Below, in pieces: positions 34,801-43,214 of a stretch of 64,000 nucleotides of DNA. Position 1 is the stretch's first letter, and every line of letters begins with the position of its first letter. The notes under the pieces were generated by a model. It saw only the letters and a list, made by a program, of their open reading frames with translations. It was not told the DNA's origin and searched no databases. The translations under genes were made by a program, and so were the position numbers. The DNA comes from Planctomycetaceae bacterium (GTDB taxonomy: Bacteria; Planctomycetota; Phycisphaerae; Sedimentisphaerales; Anaerohalosphaeraceae): contig JAJFTK010000117.1 of the NCBI GenBank assembly GCA_021372945.1, positions 1 through 64,000 on the forward strand, given 5' to 3'.

Positions 34801-35487
34801 TTTAATGACAGCGTGACGCAGATATTCCGCAATTCGTATATTTCGCCGCGATCGCCTTATTGTTCGCTGGCGATCCCTAAACAGGGGATCGGAAGCTGGT
34901 GCAATTTTGAGAAGACTTTTGACGTGGACGACAGCGGCTTGCGGCAGGCCGCGAGCGAACATGGCGGCAAGTACGAGCTGGCCAATGGTGTCGTTTTTAT
35001 AACACCTGCAGAGCGCGAAGCTGCCAATACCATGTTTGTATCGCAATGGGATAATTACCCACGGGAGAAGACGATTGAACTGTGCGGCAAGGCTTGCCAT
35101 ATCTATCTGCTCATGGCCGGATCGACCAATTCGATGCAGAGCCGGTTTGATAACGGCGAAGTCATCGTAACATACGCGGACGGCGAAACCGAAAGGCTTG
35201 CGCTGGAGAACCCAACCACATGGTGGCCGATCGACCAGGATTATTTTTGTGACGATTACGGGTTTAAGCGGCCCGAGGCGATCCCGCCGCGCGTTCATCT
35301 GAAAACCGGCAAGGCCGTCATCGCCAATGCGGCCGCGTTTAGGGGCAAAGGCGGTGCGATCGCCGGCGGGGCGGCTTCGGTGCTGGATCTGCCTTTGAAA
35401 CCGGACAAGGAACTTCAGTGCGTCACGGTGCGGGCGATTGCCAATGAGGTTGTGATCGGCCTGATGAGTGTGACACTGGTAAGATAA
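31846..35487 (+). CDS. Large exported DUF4450-like (alpha/alpha)6 protein, putative glycoside hydrolase
   Basis: 1213 residues, TTG start at 31846 inside the upstream gene, supported by GGAGG 7 nt before it and by a signal peptide reading from there (ETALIVALWGSVCAA). The N-terminus RPLRYQPQNRDFVIRNGKEV, FNRPLYGGNTAFRIDAGDMP is typical of DUF4450 proteins found in plant-polysaccharide loci. Residues ~330-740 look like an (alpha/alpha)6 barrel (DAIWDEPQGSVMHGAVAWR, YLGWRGPYANDAVG, LWPVIERHMDWERRLF, DDLEYSGGGVTHASAYNYYHN, GMTTYFDMARGE). The last ~350 residues are beta-rich. Acidic residues in DDLEYSGGG and MDWERR are candidate catalysts. Placed between GH28 and PL10-CE12, it may cleave a pectin side chain. 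Activity unknown. Confidence 0.85.
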   Translation: MAVSLKETALIVALWGSVCAAYDPPERIMVVRPTFEGQTERPLRYQPQNRDFVIRNGKEVFNRPLYGGNTAFRIDAGDMPEFSLYLPGQVGKVQFGIETIQGFLLLHKAKDVTARYRPGSMVYEIRDPLLGSAALNLSVARMYDAEGFIARAELQNGGDEAKLVMVYGGCGGKKGKRGGDIGCESQPVSEFFQFRPENCSGNVFEINANTFILSSKTATMAGVLSSGAALAVADGSRWDNIKALTDSPNARAEYPVLMASVPMRSNEPVYAVIQRAGGSVQLPASEQLDAMWSQTEQRRTAVAERVTVDTPDPFIDAAAAALCVAADAIWDEPQGSVMHGAVAWRSKYLGWRGPYANDAVGRHDRSKRHLVYWAAQQNTKPFDPNLLGPDPASNLSRSHPAKQTSGDIGGKHYDMNLVYMDALIRHLLWTGDLKLAGQLWPVIERHMDWERRLFRRTFGPEQLPLYEAYAAIWASDDLEYSGGGVTHASAYNYYHNLMLARLAELLGKDGAAYQKEADLIRNGMQTHLWLADRGWYGEWKDLRGAQQVHPSAALWTFYHTIDSQAASPEEAWQMSRFVDTQIAHIPVHGGGIPRGKYYTLPTTNWMPYTWSTNNVVMAEVAHTSLAYWQCGRPDKAYELFKGCILDSMFMGACPGNAGMTTYFDMARGEAQRDFGDAVGTCWRAMVEGLFGIRPDLLNGVLEVRPGFPGEWDYASIKHPDFSFAFKRDGQTETYQIESRFAKPVSIALSIPALSSRIGSVTVNGKPTRWAAIEAVGKPLIRIQAEPAAHHKIVVEWQGSPIRRIAVPEVVNSGGELKIDVKTASIEAVTDPQKALQNVTTKPGSIQGKVNGLAGHRTVFATLKQDQMRWSQPLTFEVRPSYEVVPARAQAADSIAFRLRNNTSDMLNNEVTVTCGNYEMKCVLRADAFADSEEMVLRAVEFKLLPGSNAVTIRSKQAIIAEEIVTNWNIKAPDNTNWSAVELRPFFNDSVTQIFRNSYISPRSPYCSLAIPKQGIGSWCNFEKTFDVDDSGLRQAASEHGGKYELANGVVFITPAEREAANTMFVSQWDNYPREKTIELCGKACHIYLLMAGSTNSMQSRFDNGEVIVTYADGETERLALENPTTWWPIDQDYFCDDYGFKRPEAIPPRVHLKTGKAVIANAAAFRGKGGAIAGGAASVLDLPLKPDKELQCVTVRAIANEVVIGLMSVTLVR

Positions 35488-35506
35488 ATTCAGTAAGGAA
35501 GAATGT

Positions 35507-37216
35507 ATGCTTGAATTAAAGAGAGTCAAGGGAATGGGGCGTTTATGGCTATTCATCGTGGTTTGTGCATGCGGCATGCTGTCCTATGCGCGTGCGCCAT
35601 GGAATTATTACCTGAATAAGCCGGACGACTGGTTCAAGAGCGACAAGGGCAAGCAGATCCTGGAGAATATCCTGACGTGGCAGGATGACAACGGCGTGTG
35701 GCCCAAGAACGAGGATACGGACATCATGGCGTTTACGGCCGACCGCAAGGAACTGCGCGGCACATTCGATAACGAAGCGACGACGGGCGAGATGAGGATG
35801 CTGGCACGCGGCTACACGGTCCTGGGCGATGAGCGGTATAAGACTGCGTTCCTCAAGGGTCTGGACCTTATCCTGAAGGCTCAATATCCCAACGGCGGCT
35901 GGCCGCAGTATTATCCATTACGCAAAGGATATTACACGCGCATCACCTTCAATGATCAGTGCATGGTCCGCCTCATGAATATGATGGATGAAGTCGCCAA
36001 ATCAGATACGTATTCGTTTGTTGACGCTAAACGACGCGCGGACGCGAAAGCGGCCTTTGACAAAGGCGTGGACTGCGTTTTGAAATGCCAGATACGGGTC
36101 AACGGAAAACTGAAGGTGTGGTGCGCGCAGCACGACGAGGTCGATTTCAGTCCTCGGCCGGCACGCTCGTACGAGCTGGCGTCGCTCAGCGGCGGCGAGA
36201 GCGCGGGCATCCTGCGTTTGCTGATGAGCCTGGATAATCCTTCGCCGCAGGTGGTGCAGGCCATCCAGGCGGGCGTCGCATGGTATAAGCAAAGCGAGAT
36301 CCACGGATTAGCCATTCGTTGGGTGGACGGGAAACTAACGGCTGTACCGGACCCGAACGGCAAACCGCTTTGGGGACGTTTTTGCGAGATCGAAACGGAT
36401 CGCGCGTTTTTCTGCGACCGCGACGGCATACCGAAATATGACTATAATCTGATCGACCAGGAACGCAGTACGGGTTATGCCTGGTATGGGCGATGGGGAG
36501 ATGACGTGTACAAAGATTATGAAAAATGGCAGCGGCGCTGGGGGCATTTGCTGGTTTCGCCAGGCGCAAAGGTGCTAATGATCATTGGCGACTCGACCGT
36601 TTGCGAATACCCGGAAAGCGACCGGCGGGCCGGTTGGGGACAGTTTATTCAGGGTTATTTCACGGACGACGTAAAGGTCCTGAATCACGCCAAGAGCGGC
36701 CGCAGCACGAAGACTTTCCTTAACCAGGGATTGTGGACAAAGGCGCTCGCCACCAAGCCCGCCTGGGTCCTGATCCAGTTCGGGCACAACGATTCGCACG
36801 ACCTGAGCAAGCCGGAAGCCACTAACGCGGCGACGGATTTTGCCGATAATCTCAGAAAATACATCGCCGATAGCCGCGCCGCCGGCGCCGAACCGATCCT
36901 CATTACGCCGATGTACCGCCGGAAATTCGAGGCCAATGGCACGCTTGAGGAAAACCTTAAGCCCTATGCCGAAGCGATGAAAAAAGTTGCTGTCGAACTG
37001 AAGGTTCCCATTGTCGATCTGCATACCGCCAGCGGCGAATTGTATCTTAAACTGGGCCCGGAAAAGACGGCGGAATTGGCCAACGCGCCCGAGGATCGCA
37101 CGCATTTCAATCGCAAAGGCGCTGAGATGATGGCCGAACTCGTGATGCAGCAGCTTCCCGGCGCTGTGCCTTCATTGAAGGCGAACTTGAAGAAAGCCTC
37201 CGATAAGAGTATTTGA
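35507..37216 (+). CDS. Exported fusion: PL10 pectate lyase plus CE12 acetylesterase
   Basis: 569 residues, AAGGAAG before the ATG. Signal peptide ~10-30 (LWLFIVVCACGMLSYA). PL10 (alpha/alpha) toroid ~35-345: TFDNEATTGEMRMLARGY, YPNGGWPQYYPL, RITFNDQCMVRLMN, WCAQHDEVDFSPRPARSYEL with the catalytic Arg expected in the RPAR block. CE12 SGNH esterase ~353-560: GDSTVCEYP (Ser363), AKSGRSTKTF, FGHNDSHD (Asn428), DRTHFNRKGA (His near 540). Couples cleavage of homogalacturonan with deacetylation, as for rhamnogalacturonan acetylesterases. Last gene of the operon; the 222 bp after it to the convergent Na/Pi gene hold nothing I can name. Confidence 0.94.
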   Translation: MLELKRVKGMGRLWLFIVVCACGMLSYARAPWNYYLNKPDDWFKSDKGKQILENILTWQDDNGVWPKNEDTDIMAFTADRKELRGTFDNEATTGEMRMLARGYTVLGDERYKTAFLKGLDLILKAQYPNGGWPQYYPLRKGYYTRITFNDQCMVRLMNMMDEVAKSDTYSFVDAKRRADAKAAFDKGVDCVLKCQIRVNGKLKVWCAQHDEVDFSPRPARSYELASLSGGESAGILRLLMSLDNPSPQVVQAIQAGVAWYKQSEIHGLAIRWVDGKLTAVPDPNGKPLWGRFCEIETDRAFFCDRDGIPKYDYNLIDQERSTGYAWYGRWGDDVYKDYEKWQRRWGHLLVSPGAKVLMIIGDSTVCEYPESDRRAGWGQFIQGYFTDDVKVLNHAKSGRSTKTFLNQGLWTKALATKPAWVLIQFGHNDSHDLSKPEATNAATDFADNLRKYIADSRAAGAEPILITPMYRRKFEANGTLEENLKPYAEAMKKVAVELKVPIVDLHTASGELYLKLGPEKTAELANAPEDRTHFNRKGAEMMAELVMQQLPGAVPSLKANLKKASDKSI

Positions 37217-37438
37217 CAAATGGCCCCAGCAGGCGAGAACATTTTCAGGTTCACCGTGAGACCGTAAGATTCATTCAACGACGCCCAGAATAGGCCGCGA
37301 TGGGAAAGTCCCTTGAATTAGAACCAATGCAGTTTCTGAAAAAGCCGAATGCAACATAAGATACATTATGGGACGTTCAATATTTTGTTTTTTTCAGGCT
37401 TTCCGGTTCGTGAACGGCCATTTCATCGGCGTCGGCTT

Positions 37439-39142
37439 CTATTTTTCGCCGACGAGGACTTCAGCGATGTTGAAGGCATGATCCTTGATCCTGCGATAGG
37501 CTGTCAGCATATCCGTGTATGTGAGACTCATGATGGGGTTAACGATCCCATCGCTGACGCGTTGAAGATGGTTGCCGCGGCATTCCTTCATCAAGGTCGT
37601 GACGGCCAGTCCCTTGGTCTGCATTTCACTAAAGTACTCGGGCGAGCTGTCTTCACGCTCGAGGGCCTCATTGATCAGGCCCAGGTACTCGTCCACTTTA
37701 TCATGCAGCCGGTTTATATCCTCCAGGCCTTTTGGACTGAATCTCTGATTATTCTCCTGCATCTTCAGCCGGAGTTTCATTAACCCCTGGATATAGTCGC
37801 TGATGGATTCGAGTTCGTCGGCGATGCGGATCTGGCCATTGGCGTTCTGCATCAGGTCATGCGGGATGTTGCCGGTCAGGATTTCGCCAATGAATTCCAC
37901 GATCTCTTTCTGAATAACATCCAGATCGTTTTCTTTCTGGAAGATGTCTTCTGCGATCTTGCGGTTCGGCTCGGCATTGGTCATGAACGGCTTGAAATTA
38001 CGCAGCATATTCCGGCAAATGTGGCTGGTTCGGACCAGTTCTTTATAAGATTGCTGGATGCCGATCGCGGGCGCATCAAACAGCCGCATATCCAAGAACG
38101 TCAGCTTGGGTTTTTCGCGTTTGGCTTTCTCGGGCAATAGCCAAATCAGGAACCGCGAGTAAGGGCCGACCCACGGAAGAAACACGAGGACGTTAGCAAT
38201 GTTGAACCATGAGTGCGTGGCGGCGATCGCTCGCTGGGCGTGCGGAAACGTCTGTTCGCCATTGATCATTACAGGCACATCGGGGGCATCGCCGCCGAGA
38301 AACGTTTTCACGAACCAGATAATAAACGGCGTATAAACAAAGAACAATGGCGTGATCCAGAGCACGCCAATGGTATTGAACAACATGTGAGCATAGGCCG
38401 ATCGTTTGGCGTTGGTGGTGGTTCCAAACGAGGCAAAAAAGGCCGTGACCGTCGTGCCGATATTCTCGCCCAGGACCAGGGCCGCGGCGGTGGGAAAGCC
38501 AATGAGACCGACGTTGGCCAGGGCCATGGTCATGCCGATCGTGGCGGCCGACGCCTGCACGATTGCGGTCACGAGGGCGCCCACCAGGACGCACTTGATG
38601 ACCCCGAAATAATTGTCTGCTGTGAAGCGCTGAAAAGCAGCTTCGAATTCAGGCATTCCGCGAATGGGAGCAAGCCCTTTGGTCATGAGTTCCATGCCAA
38701 AGAATATCATGCCGATACCCATAATGATCATGGCCGTAAAGCGGACCCGATCGCCTTTCGTGAAAAGATAAAAGAAGGCCGCCATGCCCAGAATGGGCAA
38801 GCCATATTTGGTCAGACTGTACGCCATAATCCAGGCGGTCAGCGTGGTGCCGATATTTGCGCCAAAGATCACGGGAATAGCCTGTTTGAGCGTCATCAGG
38901 CCGGCGTTGACCATGCTGACCAGCATCACGGTGGTGGCGGAACTGGACTGAATAGTCGCCGTGACGCCGGCGCCGACGCCGACCCCCATGAGACGGTTAT
39001 CGGTCACCGCGCCGATCATTCTGCGGAGACGGTCGCCCGAAATGGCCTGCAAACCCTCGGACATGTTCTTCATGCCGAAAAGAAAAATGCCAAGCCCCCC
39101 TACTACGCAGGAGAACATCTCAAGGCAAATACCATACGTCAT
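37439..39142 (-). CDS. Na/Pi cotransporter family protein with PhoU-like C-terminal domain
   Basis: 567 residues from the ATG at 39142. A longer frame to 39265 has no family-like N-terminus. NptA-type: GGLGIFLFGMKNMSEGL, then the duplicated core TATIQSSSATTVM (first repeat) and TAIVQASAATIGM (second repeat), each with GANIGTTLTAW / GENIGTTVTAF partners. The last ~190 residues form a helical PhoU-like domain (NDLDVIQKEIVEFIGEIL, ELESISDYIQGLMKL, DHAFNIAEVL). Takes up phosphate with sodium at the inner membrane, or exports it. It follows phoU by 157 bp on the same strand, linking low- and high-affinity phosphate transport. Confidence 0.92.
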   Translation of the reverse strand: MTYGICLEMFSCVVGGLGIFLFGMKNMSEGLQAISGDRLRRMIGAVTDNRLMGVGVGAGVTATIQSSSATTVMLVSMVNAGLMTLKQAIPVIFGANIGTTLTAWIMAYSLTKYGLPILGMAAFFYLFTKGDRVRFTAMIIMGIGMIFFGMELMTKGLAPIRGMPEFEAAFQRFTADNYFGVIKCVLVGALVTAIVQASAATIGMTMALANVGLIGFPTAAALVLGENIGTTVTAFFASFGTTTNAKRSAYAHMLFNTIGVLWITPLFFVYTPFIIWFVKTFLGGDAPDVPVMINGEQTFPHAQRAIAATHSWFNIANVLVFLPWVGPYSRFLIWLLPEKAKREKPKLTFLDMRLFDAPAIGIQQSYKELVRTSHICRNMLRNFKPFMTNAEPNRKIAEDIFQKENDLDVIQKEIVEFIGEILTGNIPHDLMQNANGQIRIADELESISDYIQGLMKLRLKMQENNQRFSPKGLEDINRLHDKVDEYLGLINEALEREDSSPEYFSEMQTKGLAVTTLMKECRGNHLQRVSDGIVNPIMSLTYTDMLTAYRRIKDHAFNIAEVLVGEK

Positions 39143-39299
39143 AATCCCGCAATCCCTTTGACGAACCCATACTCCATGTCGATCCGGCTGCAATCGAAAA
39201 AAGCCCCTGCCTGGATCGAAAAACAGGGACCAGAGAAGTCTTGCAGACCCCTTTGAAAATGTCAAGAATATTCCGTTGCGAAAGCACGCTTTCGGTGGG

Positions 39300-39965
39300 T
39301 TAATACCGTGAGATATTCAGGTCCTTGGGGTTTGAACCGCTTACAAAGTAAACGATCCGTTCACAGATATTGGTTACGCGATCGGCGATTCGCTCCAGAT
39401 TATGGGCGGCCCATATCACGTACGTGGCGCGCGTGATGACCCGCGGGTTTTCGATCATTTTATTCAACAGTTCCTGATAGATCTTCTCGTGCAATTCGTC
39501 CACGCGATCGTCCATTTTGCAGATCTCCTCGGCGGCCTTTGCGTCACGCTCAACAAAGGCTTTCAGGCATCGCCGCAGCATATCGGCGGCGATTTGGGCC
39601 ATTTGAGGAATGTCCTCGAATGATTTGACCGGCTCTTCCGTCCCCAAAAGCAGCACAATTTTGGCAATGCCCTCCGCGTGGTCGCCCATGCGTTCCAGAT
39701 CGGTAATCATGTTGAGGATCGCGATCACCTCGCGCAAATCCGAGGCAACCGGCTGCTGCAGTGCGATCAGGTTAATGCACTCATCTTCCAGTTTCCATCG
39801 CCGCTCGTTGATCAATTCATCGTCTTTGATGATCTTTTCGGCGCATTGCAGGTCGCGATGCTTCAAGGCCTCCACCGAGGAAAGGATAGCTTCTTCCACG
39901 GCCTTGCCCATCGAGATCAGGTCCAATTCCATCGCGTCGATAGTTTTGCGAAAGCTCGTTGTCAT
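39300..39965 (-). CDS. phoU: Phosphate transport regulator PhoU
   Basis: 221 residues, the normal length, two three-helix repeats. Metal-binding motifs of the PhoU type are present as EIAILNMITDLERMGDHAEGIAK-like (EVIAILNMITDLERMGDHA, near 79-97) and YVIWAAHNLERIADRVTN (near 182-199). Acts in the cytoplasm to restrain Pst transport and Pho signalling. Starts 14 bp after the second pstB. No phoR/phoB pair is in this window. Confidence 0.96.
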   Translation of the reverse strand: MTTSFRKTIDAMELDLISMGKAVEEAILSSVEALKHRDLQCAEKIIKDDELINERRWKLEDECINLIALQQPVASDLREVIAILNMITDLERMGDHAEGIAKIVLLLGTEEPVKSFEDIPQMAQIAADMLRRCLKAFVERDAKAAEEICKMDDRVDELHEKIYQELLNKMIENPRVITRATYVIWAAHNLERIADRVTNICERIVYFVSGSNPKDLNISRY

Positions 39966-39979
39966 TTTTCGTTCCCCGT

Positions 39980-40744
39980 TTAACCAAAGTTTCCGCTGAT
40001 ATAGTTATCGGTCATTTTCTGACGCGGGTTAGTAAAAATATGCGCGGTCGGACCGAATTCGATCAATTCGCCCAGATAAAGAAAGCCGGTATAGTCGGAG
40101 GCCCTTGCGGCCTGCTGCATATTGTGCGTTACGATCACCAGCGTATATTGTTCCCTGAGGACCTTAAGCAGTTCCTCGATCCGCATGGTCGCGATCGGAT
40201 CCAGTGCTGAGCAAGGTTCATCGAAGAGAATAATCGCAGGCGTCAATAGAATGACACGGGCAATGCATAACCGCTGCTGCTGTTCGAGCGACAGGGTGCG
40301 CGCATTCTTACGAAGCTTGTCTTTCAAGACATCCCAGAGGCCAACGTCTTCAAGGGATTTGTGGACGAGATCCATTGTTTGGCTGCGCGAACGCATCTGC
40401 CGGTGAATGCGCATTCCAAACAGCAGGTTGTCCAGGATCGACTGATCGAAAACATTCGGTCGTTGAAAGACCATCCCCACTTTTTGGCGCAACGTCACGA
40501 CATCCATCGACGGGTCCAGGATGTTTTGCCCGTCAATCAGGATCCGCCCTTCCGTGCGAACATTTTCGATCAGGTCGTTCATGCGGTTAATCGTGCGAAG
40601 CAGCGTTGATTTTCCGCAGCCGGAGGGCCCGATCAGAGCGGTCACATTGTTTTGCGGGATATGCAGCTGTATGGATTTCAGCGCGTGAAAATCCCCATAA
40701 AACAGATTCAAATCGTCAATGCTGATCTTGGTCGTGAATTCCAT
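39980..40744 (-). CDS. pstB: Phosphate ABC transporter ATP-binding protein with altered signature motif
   Basis: 254 residues, PstB family. Walker A GPSGCGKS (39-46), Q-loop Gln94 in MVFQRPN, Walker B ILFDEP with Glu176, and switch His207 in VIVTHNMQQAAR are intact. The signature, normally LSGGQ, reads LSLEQ (151-155). It lies 3 bp downstream of another pstB whose signature is intact but whose Q- and H-loops are not. Together they would give one complete and one degenerate ATP site (see findings). ATG start. Confidence 0.94.
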   Translation of the reverse strand: MEFTTKISIDDLNLFYGDFHALKSIQLHIPQNNVTALIGPSGCGKSTLLRTINRMNDLIENVRTEGRILIDGQNILDPSMDVVTLRQKVGMVFQRPNVFDQSILDNLLFGMRIHRQMRSRSQTMDLVHKSLEDVGLWDVLKDKLRKNARTLSLEQQQRLCIARVILLTPAIILFDEPCSALDPIATMRIEELLKVLREQYTLVIVTHNMQQAARASDYTGFLYLGELIEFGPTAHIFTNPRQKMTDNYISGNFG

Positions 40745-40747
40745 TGG

Positions 40748-41506
40748 TTATCCGAATTTTCCGGTCAGGTAATCATCTGTTCGCTTATCGGACGGGTTGG
40801 TATATAGAACCTGCGTGTTATCGACTTCAACCAACTCTCCCATCAGGAAGAAAGCGGTGCGATGGCTGACCCTTGCCGCCTGCTTGGTATTATTGGTCAC
40901 CAGGATCTGCGTATATTGCTGCGAAAGCTGCTGCATGGCATCCTCGACGCGGGCCGTCGAGATCGGGTCCAGGCCGGAGCAGGGCTCATCATAGAGGATC
41001 ACATCCGGCTCAACGGCCAGCGTCCGCGCGATGCAGAGCCGCTGCTGCTGTCCGCCGGAAAGCTTTGTCGCAGAGGTTTGCAGACGATCTTTGACTTCAT
41101 CCCACAAATATGCTTTTTGCAGAGATTCCATAACCAGCGCGTCGATACGCTGCCCGTCTTTGACCCCGTGCACCCTGGGGCCATAGGCCACGTTTTCATA
41201 GATCGTGATCGGCAATACCTGGGGCATAGCGAAAATGATCCCGATCTTGCGGCGGAGAACCGAGTCTGGGATCTGCGTGGCGTCTTGGCCTTCGAAGCGG
41301 ATGACGCCCTGCTGACGGTAATTGATGTTGAGCGAATTAAGGCGGTTCAACGCCCGAAGAAACGTCGTTTTGCCGCTGTTGGCGGGGCCAATGATCCCCA
41401 GGATCTCATTGCGATAGATCTCCAGATTGATATTGCGCAACACCTGCAATTCATCATAAAAGCAGTTCAGGTCAAGCGTTTTGATGATGGCGTCTTGTTC
41501 TACCAC
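40748..41506 (-). CDS. pstB: Phosphate ABC transporter ATP-binding protein with altered Q- and H-loops
   Basis: 252 residues, GTG start at 41506 overlapping the pstA end by 7 bp. Walker A GPANSGKT (40-47), signature LSGGQQQRLCIAR (149-161) and Walker B ILYDEP with Glu174 are normal. The Q-loop, normally FQRP, reads FAMPQ (Ala93 at the Gln position), and the switch histidine, normally THN, is Asn205 in VTNNTKQAAR. Such changes usually impair hydrolysis at the site built on this subunit. It precedes the second pstB by 3 bp, consistent with stoichiometric co-expression. Confidence 0.94.
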   Translation of the reverse strand: MVEQDAIIKTLDLNCFYDELQVLRNINLEIYRNEILGIIGPANSGKTTFLRALNRLNSLNINYRQQGVIRFEGQDATQIPDSVLRRKIGIIFAMPQVLPITIYENVAYGPRVHGVKDGQRIDALVMESLQKAYLWDEVKDRLQTSATKLSGGQQQRLCIARTLAVEPDVILYDEPCSGLDPISTARVEDAMQQLSQQYTQILVTNNTKQAARVSHRTAFFLMGELVEVDNTQVLYTNPSDKRTDDYLTGKFG

Positions 41507-42348
41507 TGTTTTTTCTTTCTAAAATGCGCACGCAGGACAATGCTGACCACGTTCATCAGACAGACCAGGGCAATCAGTACCAGGCCGGTTCCAAAACTGA
41601 ATTTCTCGGGCACGTTGGGCACCTGCGTCGAGATGACGTAAAGATGATACGGCAGCGCCATGACCTGGTCGAACACAGAACGCGGCAGATGCGGCAGATA
41701 AAAGGCCGCGACGGTAAAGAGAATGGGTGCGGTTTCGCCGGCGGCCCGGCTGAGACTGAGCACCGTGCCGGTCAGGATGCCGGGAATGGCATAAGGCAGA
41801 ACGCAATAACGGATCGTTTGCCAGCGCGTCGCGCCGAGCGAAAGACTGATCTCGCGATAGGACATCGGCACGGCCTCAAGCGCTTCTTTCGTGGAGGTAA
41901 TGATTACCGGCAGGCTCATGATGGCCAGCGTAAGGGACCCTGCCAGGATCGAGGCGCCAAAATGCAGGAACACAACAAATACGGTAAATCCGAACAAACC
42001 ATAAACGATCGAAGGAATTCCGGACAGATTCACGACGGACAGCTTGATCATGCGGGTGAATAGATTGTCACGGGCATATTCGACCAGGTAGATGGCTGAC
42101 AAGATGCCCAGTGGCAGCGAAAAAGCCATCGTTCCGATCACCAGCAGGATCGTGCCGACCAGAGCGGGAAAGATGCCGCCTTCCTTCATGCCATTTCGCG
42201 GGTTCTGCGTGAGAAACTCCCAACTCATGGCTCCCCAGCCGCGGCTAATGACATAGTAGAGGATAAGCAGAATGGGCAAAATGACCAGCAGCGTGACAAA
42301 CCCGAGAACGGTAAAGGCGATCTTTTCGCGCAACTTGGCGCCGTTCAT
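41500..42348 (-). CDS. pstA: Phosphate ABC transporter permease PstA
   Basis: 282 residues from the ATG at 42348. A longer in-frame start back to 42657 reads through pstC in another frame and is low-complexity (His/Arg/Gly), so it is rejected. Six membrane segments expected; the permease coupling loop is EALEAVPMSYREISLSLGATRWQTI (near 175-200) with the EAA-type GATRW. PGILTGTVLSLSRAAGETAPILF marks the C-terminal part. Overlaps the pstC stop by 4 bp (ATGA). Confidence 0.95.
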   Translation of the reverse strand: MNGAKLREKIAFTVLGFVTLLVILPILLILYYVISRGWGAMSWEFLTQNPRNGMKEGGIFPALVGTILLVIGTMAFSLPLGILSAIYLVEYARDNLFTRMIKLSVVNLSGIPSIVYGLFGFTVFVVFLHFGASILAGSLTLAIMSLPVIITSTKEALEAVPMSYREISLSLGATRWQTIRYCVLPYAIPGILTGTVLSLSRAAGETAPILFTVAAFYLPHLPRSVFDQVMALPYHLYVISTQVPNVPEKFSFGTGLVLIALVCLMNVVSIVLRAHFRKKKQW

Positions 42349-43214
42349 CTGCGTGTCCTCCTGAGAAAGCGCTCGGCGGTGAAATTCAGAATAAAGGTAA
42401 TGATAAACAGAACCAGACCGACGGCAAACAAGGCGTAATAATGATCCGAGCCGCTGACCGCTTCGCCCATCTCGCCGGCAATCGTGGCGGTGAGTGTTCG
42501 CAGCGGCTGCAGAAGCGATGTGGGAATCACCGGGGCATTGCCCGTAACCATCATGACGACCATGGTCTCGCCGATGACCCGGCCGATGCCGAGCATGATA
42601 GCGGCCATGATGCCCGACGATGCCGCCGGAAGCACGATCCGCCAAAGGGCCTGCCACTTGGTGGCGCCCAAACCGTAAGCGGCTTCTTTATACATGCGCG
42701 GCACGCTCGCCAGGGCATCCTCGGAAATGGTGATAATGGTCGGCAGGGCCATGAATGCCAGCAGGAATACGCCCGTCAGCCCGCACATTCCGGTGCGGAG
42801 ATGAAATAGATTCTTGACAAAAGGTCCAAGCCATACGATGCCGATGAAGCCGAGCACTACGCTGGGAATGGACGCGAGCACTTCGATCAGCGATTTCAGG
42901 ATCGTTTTGAGAAAGCCGGGAGCGATCTCAGCGATATAGAGGGCGGCGGCCACGCCGATCGGCACACAGATGGCGATGGCTCCCGCGGTCACCATGAATG
43001 AGCCCATGACCAAAGGAACGATGCCGAACGAGGGAGGTTCTGAAATAGGCAGCCATTTTGTTCCCGCGATAAAGTCAAAGAACGGATACACACGAAACAA
43101 AGAAAGCGAATCCTTAAGCAGAAACAAAAAGATCAGGAAAACAAATGCGATCAGCAGGAATCCGCTGAGGCGAATTGCCGCTTCGATAACCGTTTCCGTC
43201 CACTTTCTATTCAC
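42345..43214 (-). CDS. pstC: Phosphate ABC transporter permease PstC
   Basis: 289 residues. LIEVLASIPSVVLGFIGI and ISEDALASVPRMYKEAAYGLGATKWQALWRI (coupling loop) followed by GIMAAIMLGIGRVIGETMVVMM identify PstC. Overlaps pstS by 8 bp at its start and pstA by 4 bp at its end, so the transporter genes are tightly coupled. Confidence 0.95.
   Translation of the reverse strand: MNRKWTETVIEAAIRLSGFLLIAFVFLIFLFLLKDSLSLFRVYPFFDFIAGTKWLPISEPPSFGIVPLVMGSFMVTAGAIAICVPIGVAAALYIAEIAPGFLKTILKSLIEVLASIPSVVLGFIGIVWLGPFVKNLFHLRTGMCGLTGVFLLAFMALPTIITISEDALASVPRMYKEAAYGLGATKWQALWRIVLPAASSGIMAAIMLGIGRVIGETMVVMMVTGNAPVIPTSLLQPLRTLTATIAGEMGEAVSGSDHYYALFAVGLVLFIITFILNFTAERFLRRTRR

Noticed and set aside
34684..35577. 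297-codon minus-strand frame opposite the DUF4450-like gene end
   Set aside because: No motif or ribosome site, opposite an intact exported protein.
38213..39256. 347-codon plus-strand frame opposite the Na/Pi cotransporter gene
   Set aside because: His/Gly/Asp-rich low-complexity translation, antisense shadow of a clear transporter gene.
42349..42657. N-terminal extension of PstA
   Set aside because: Out-of-frame reading of pstC with His/Arg/Gly-rich sequence; the ATG at 42348 overlaps the pstC stop by 4 bp.
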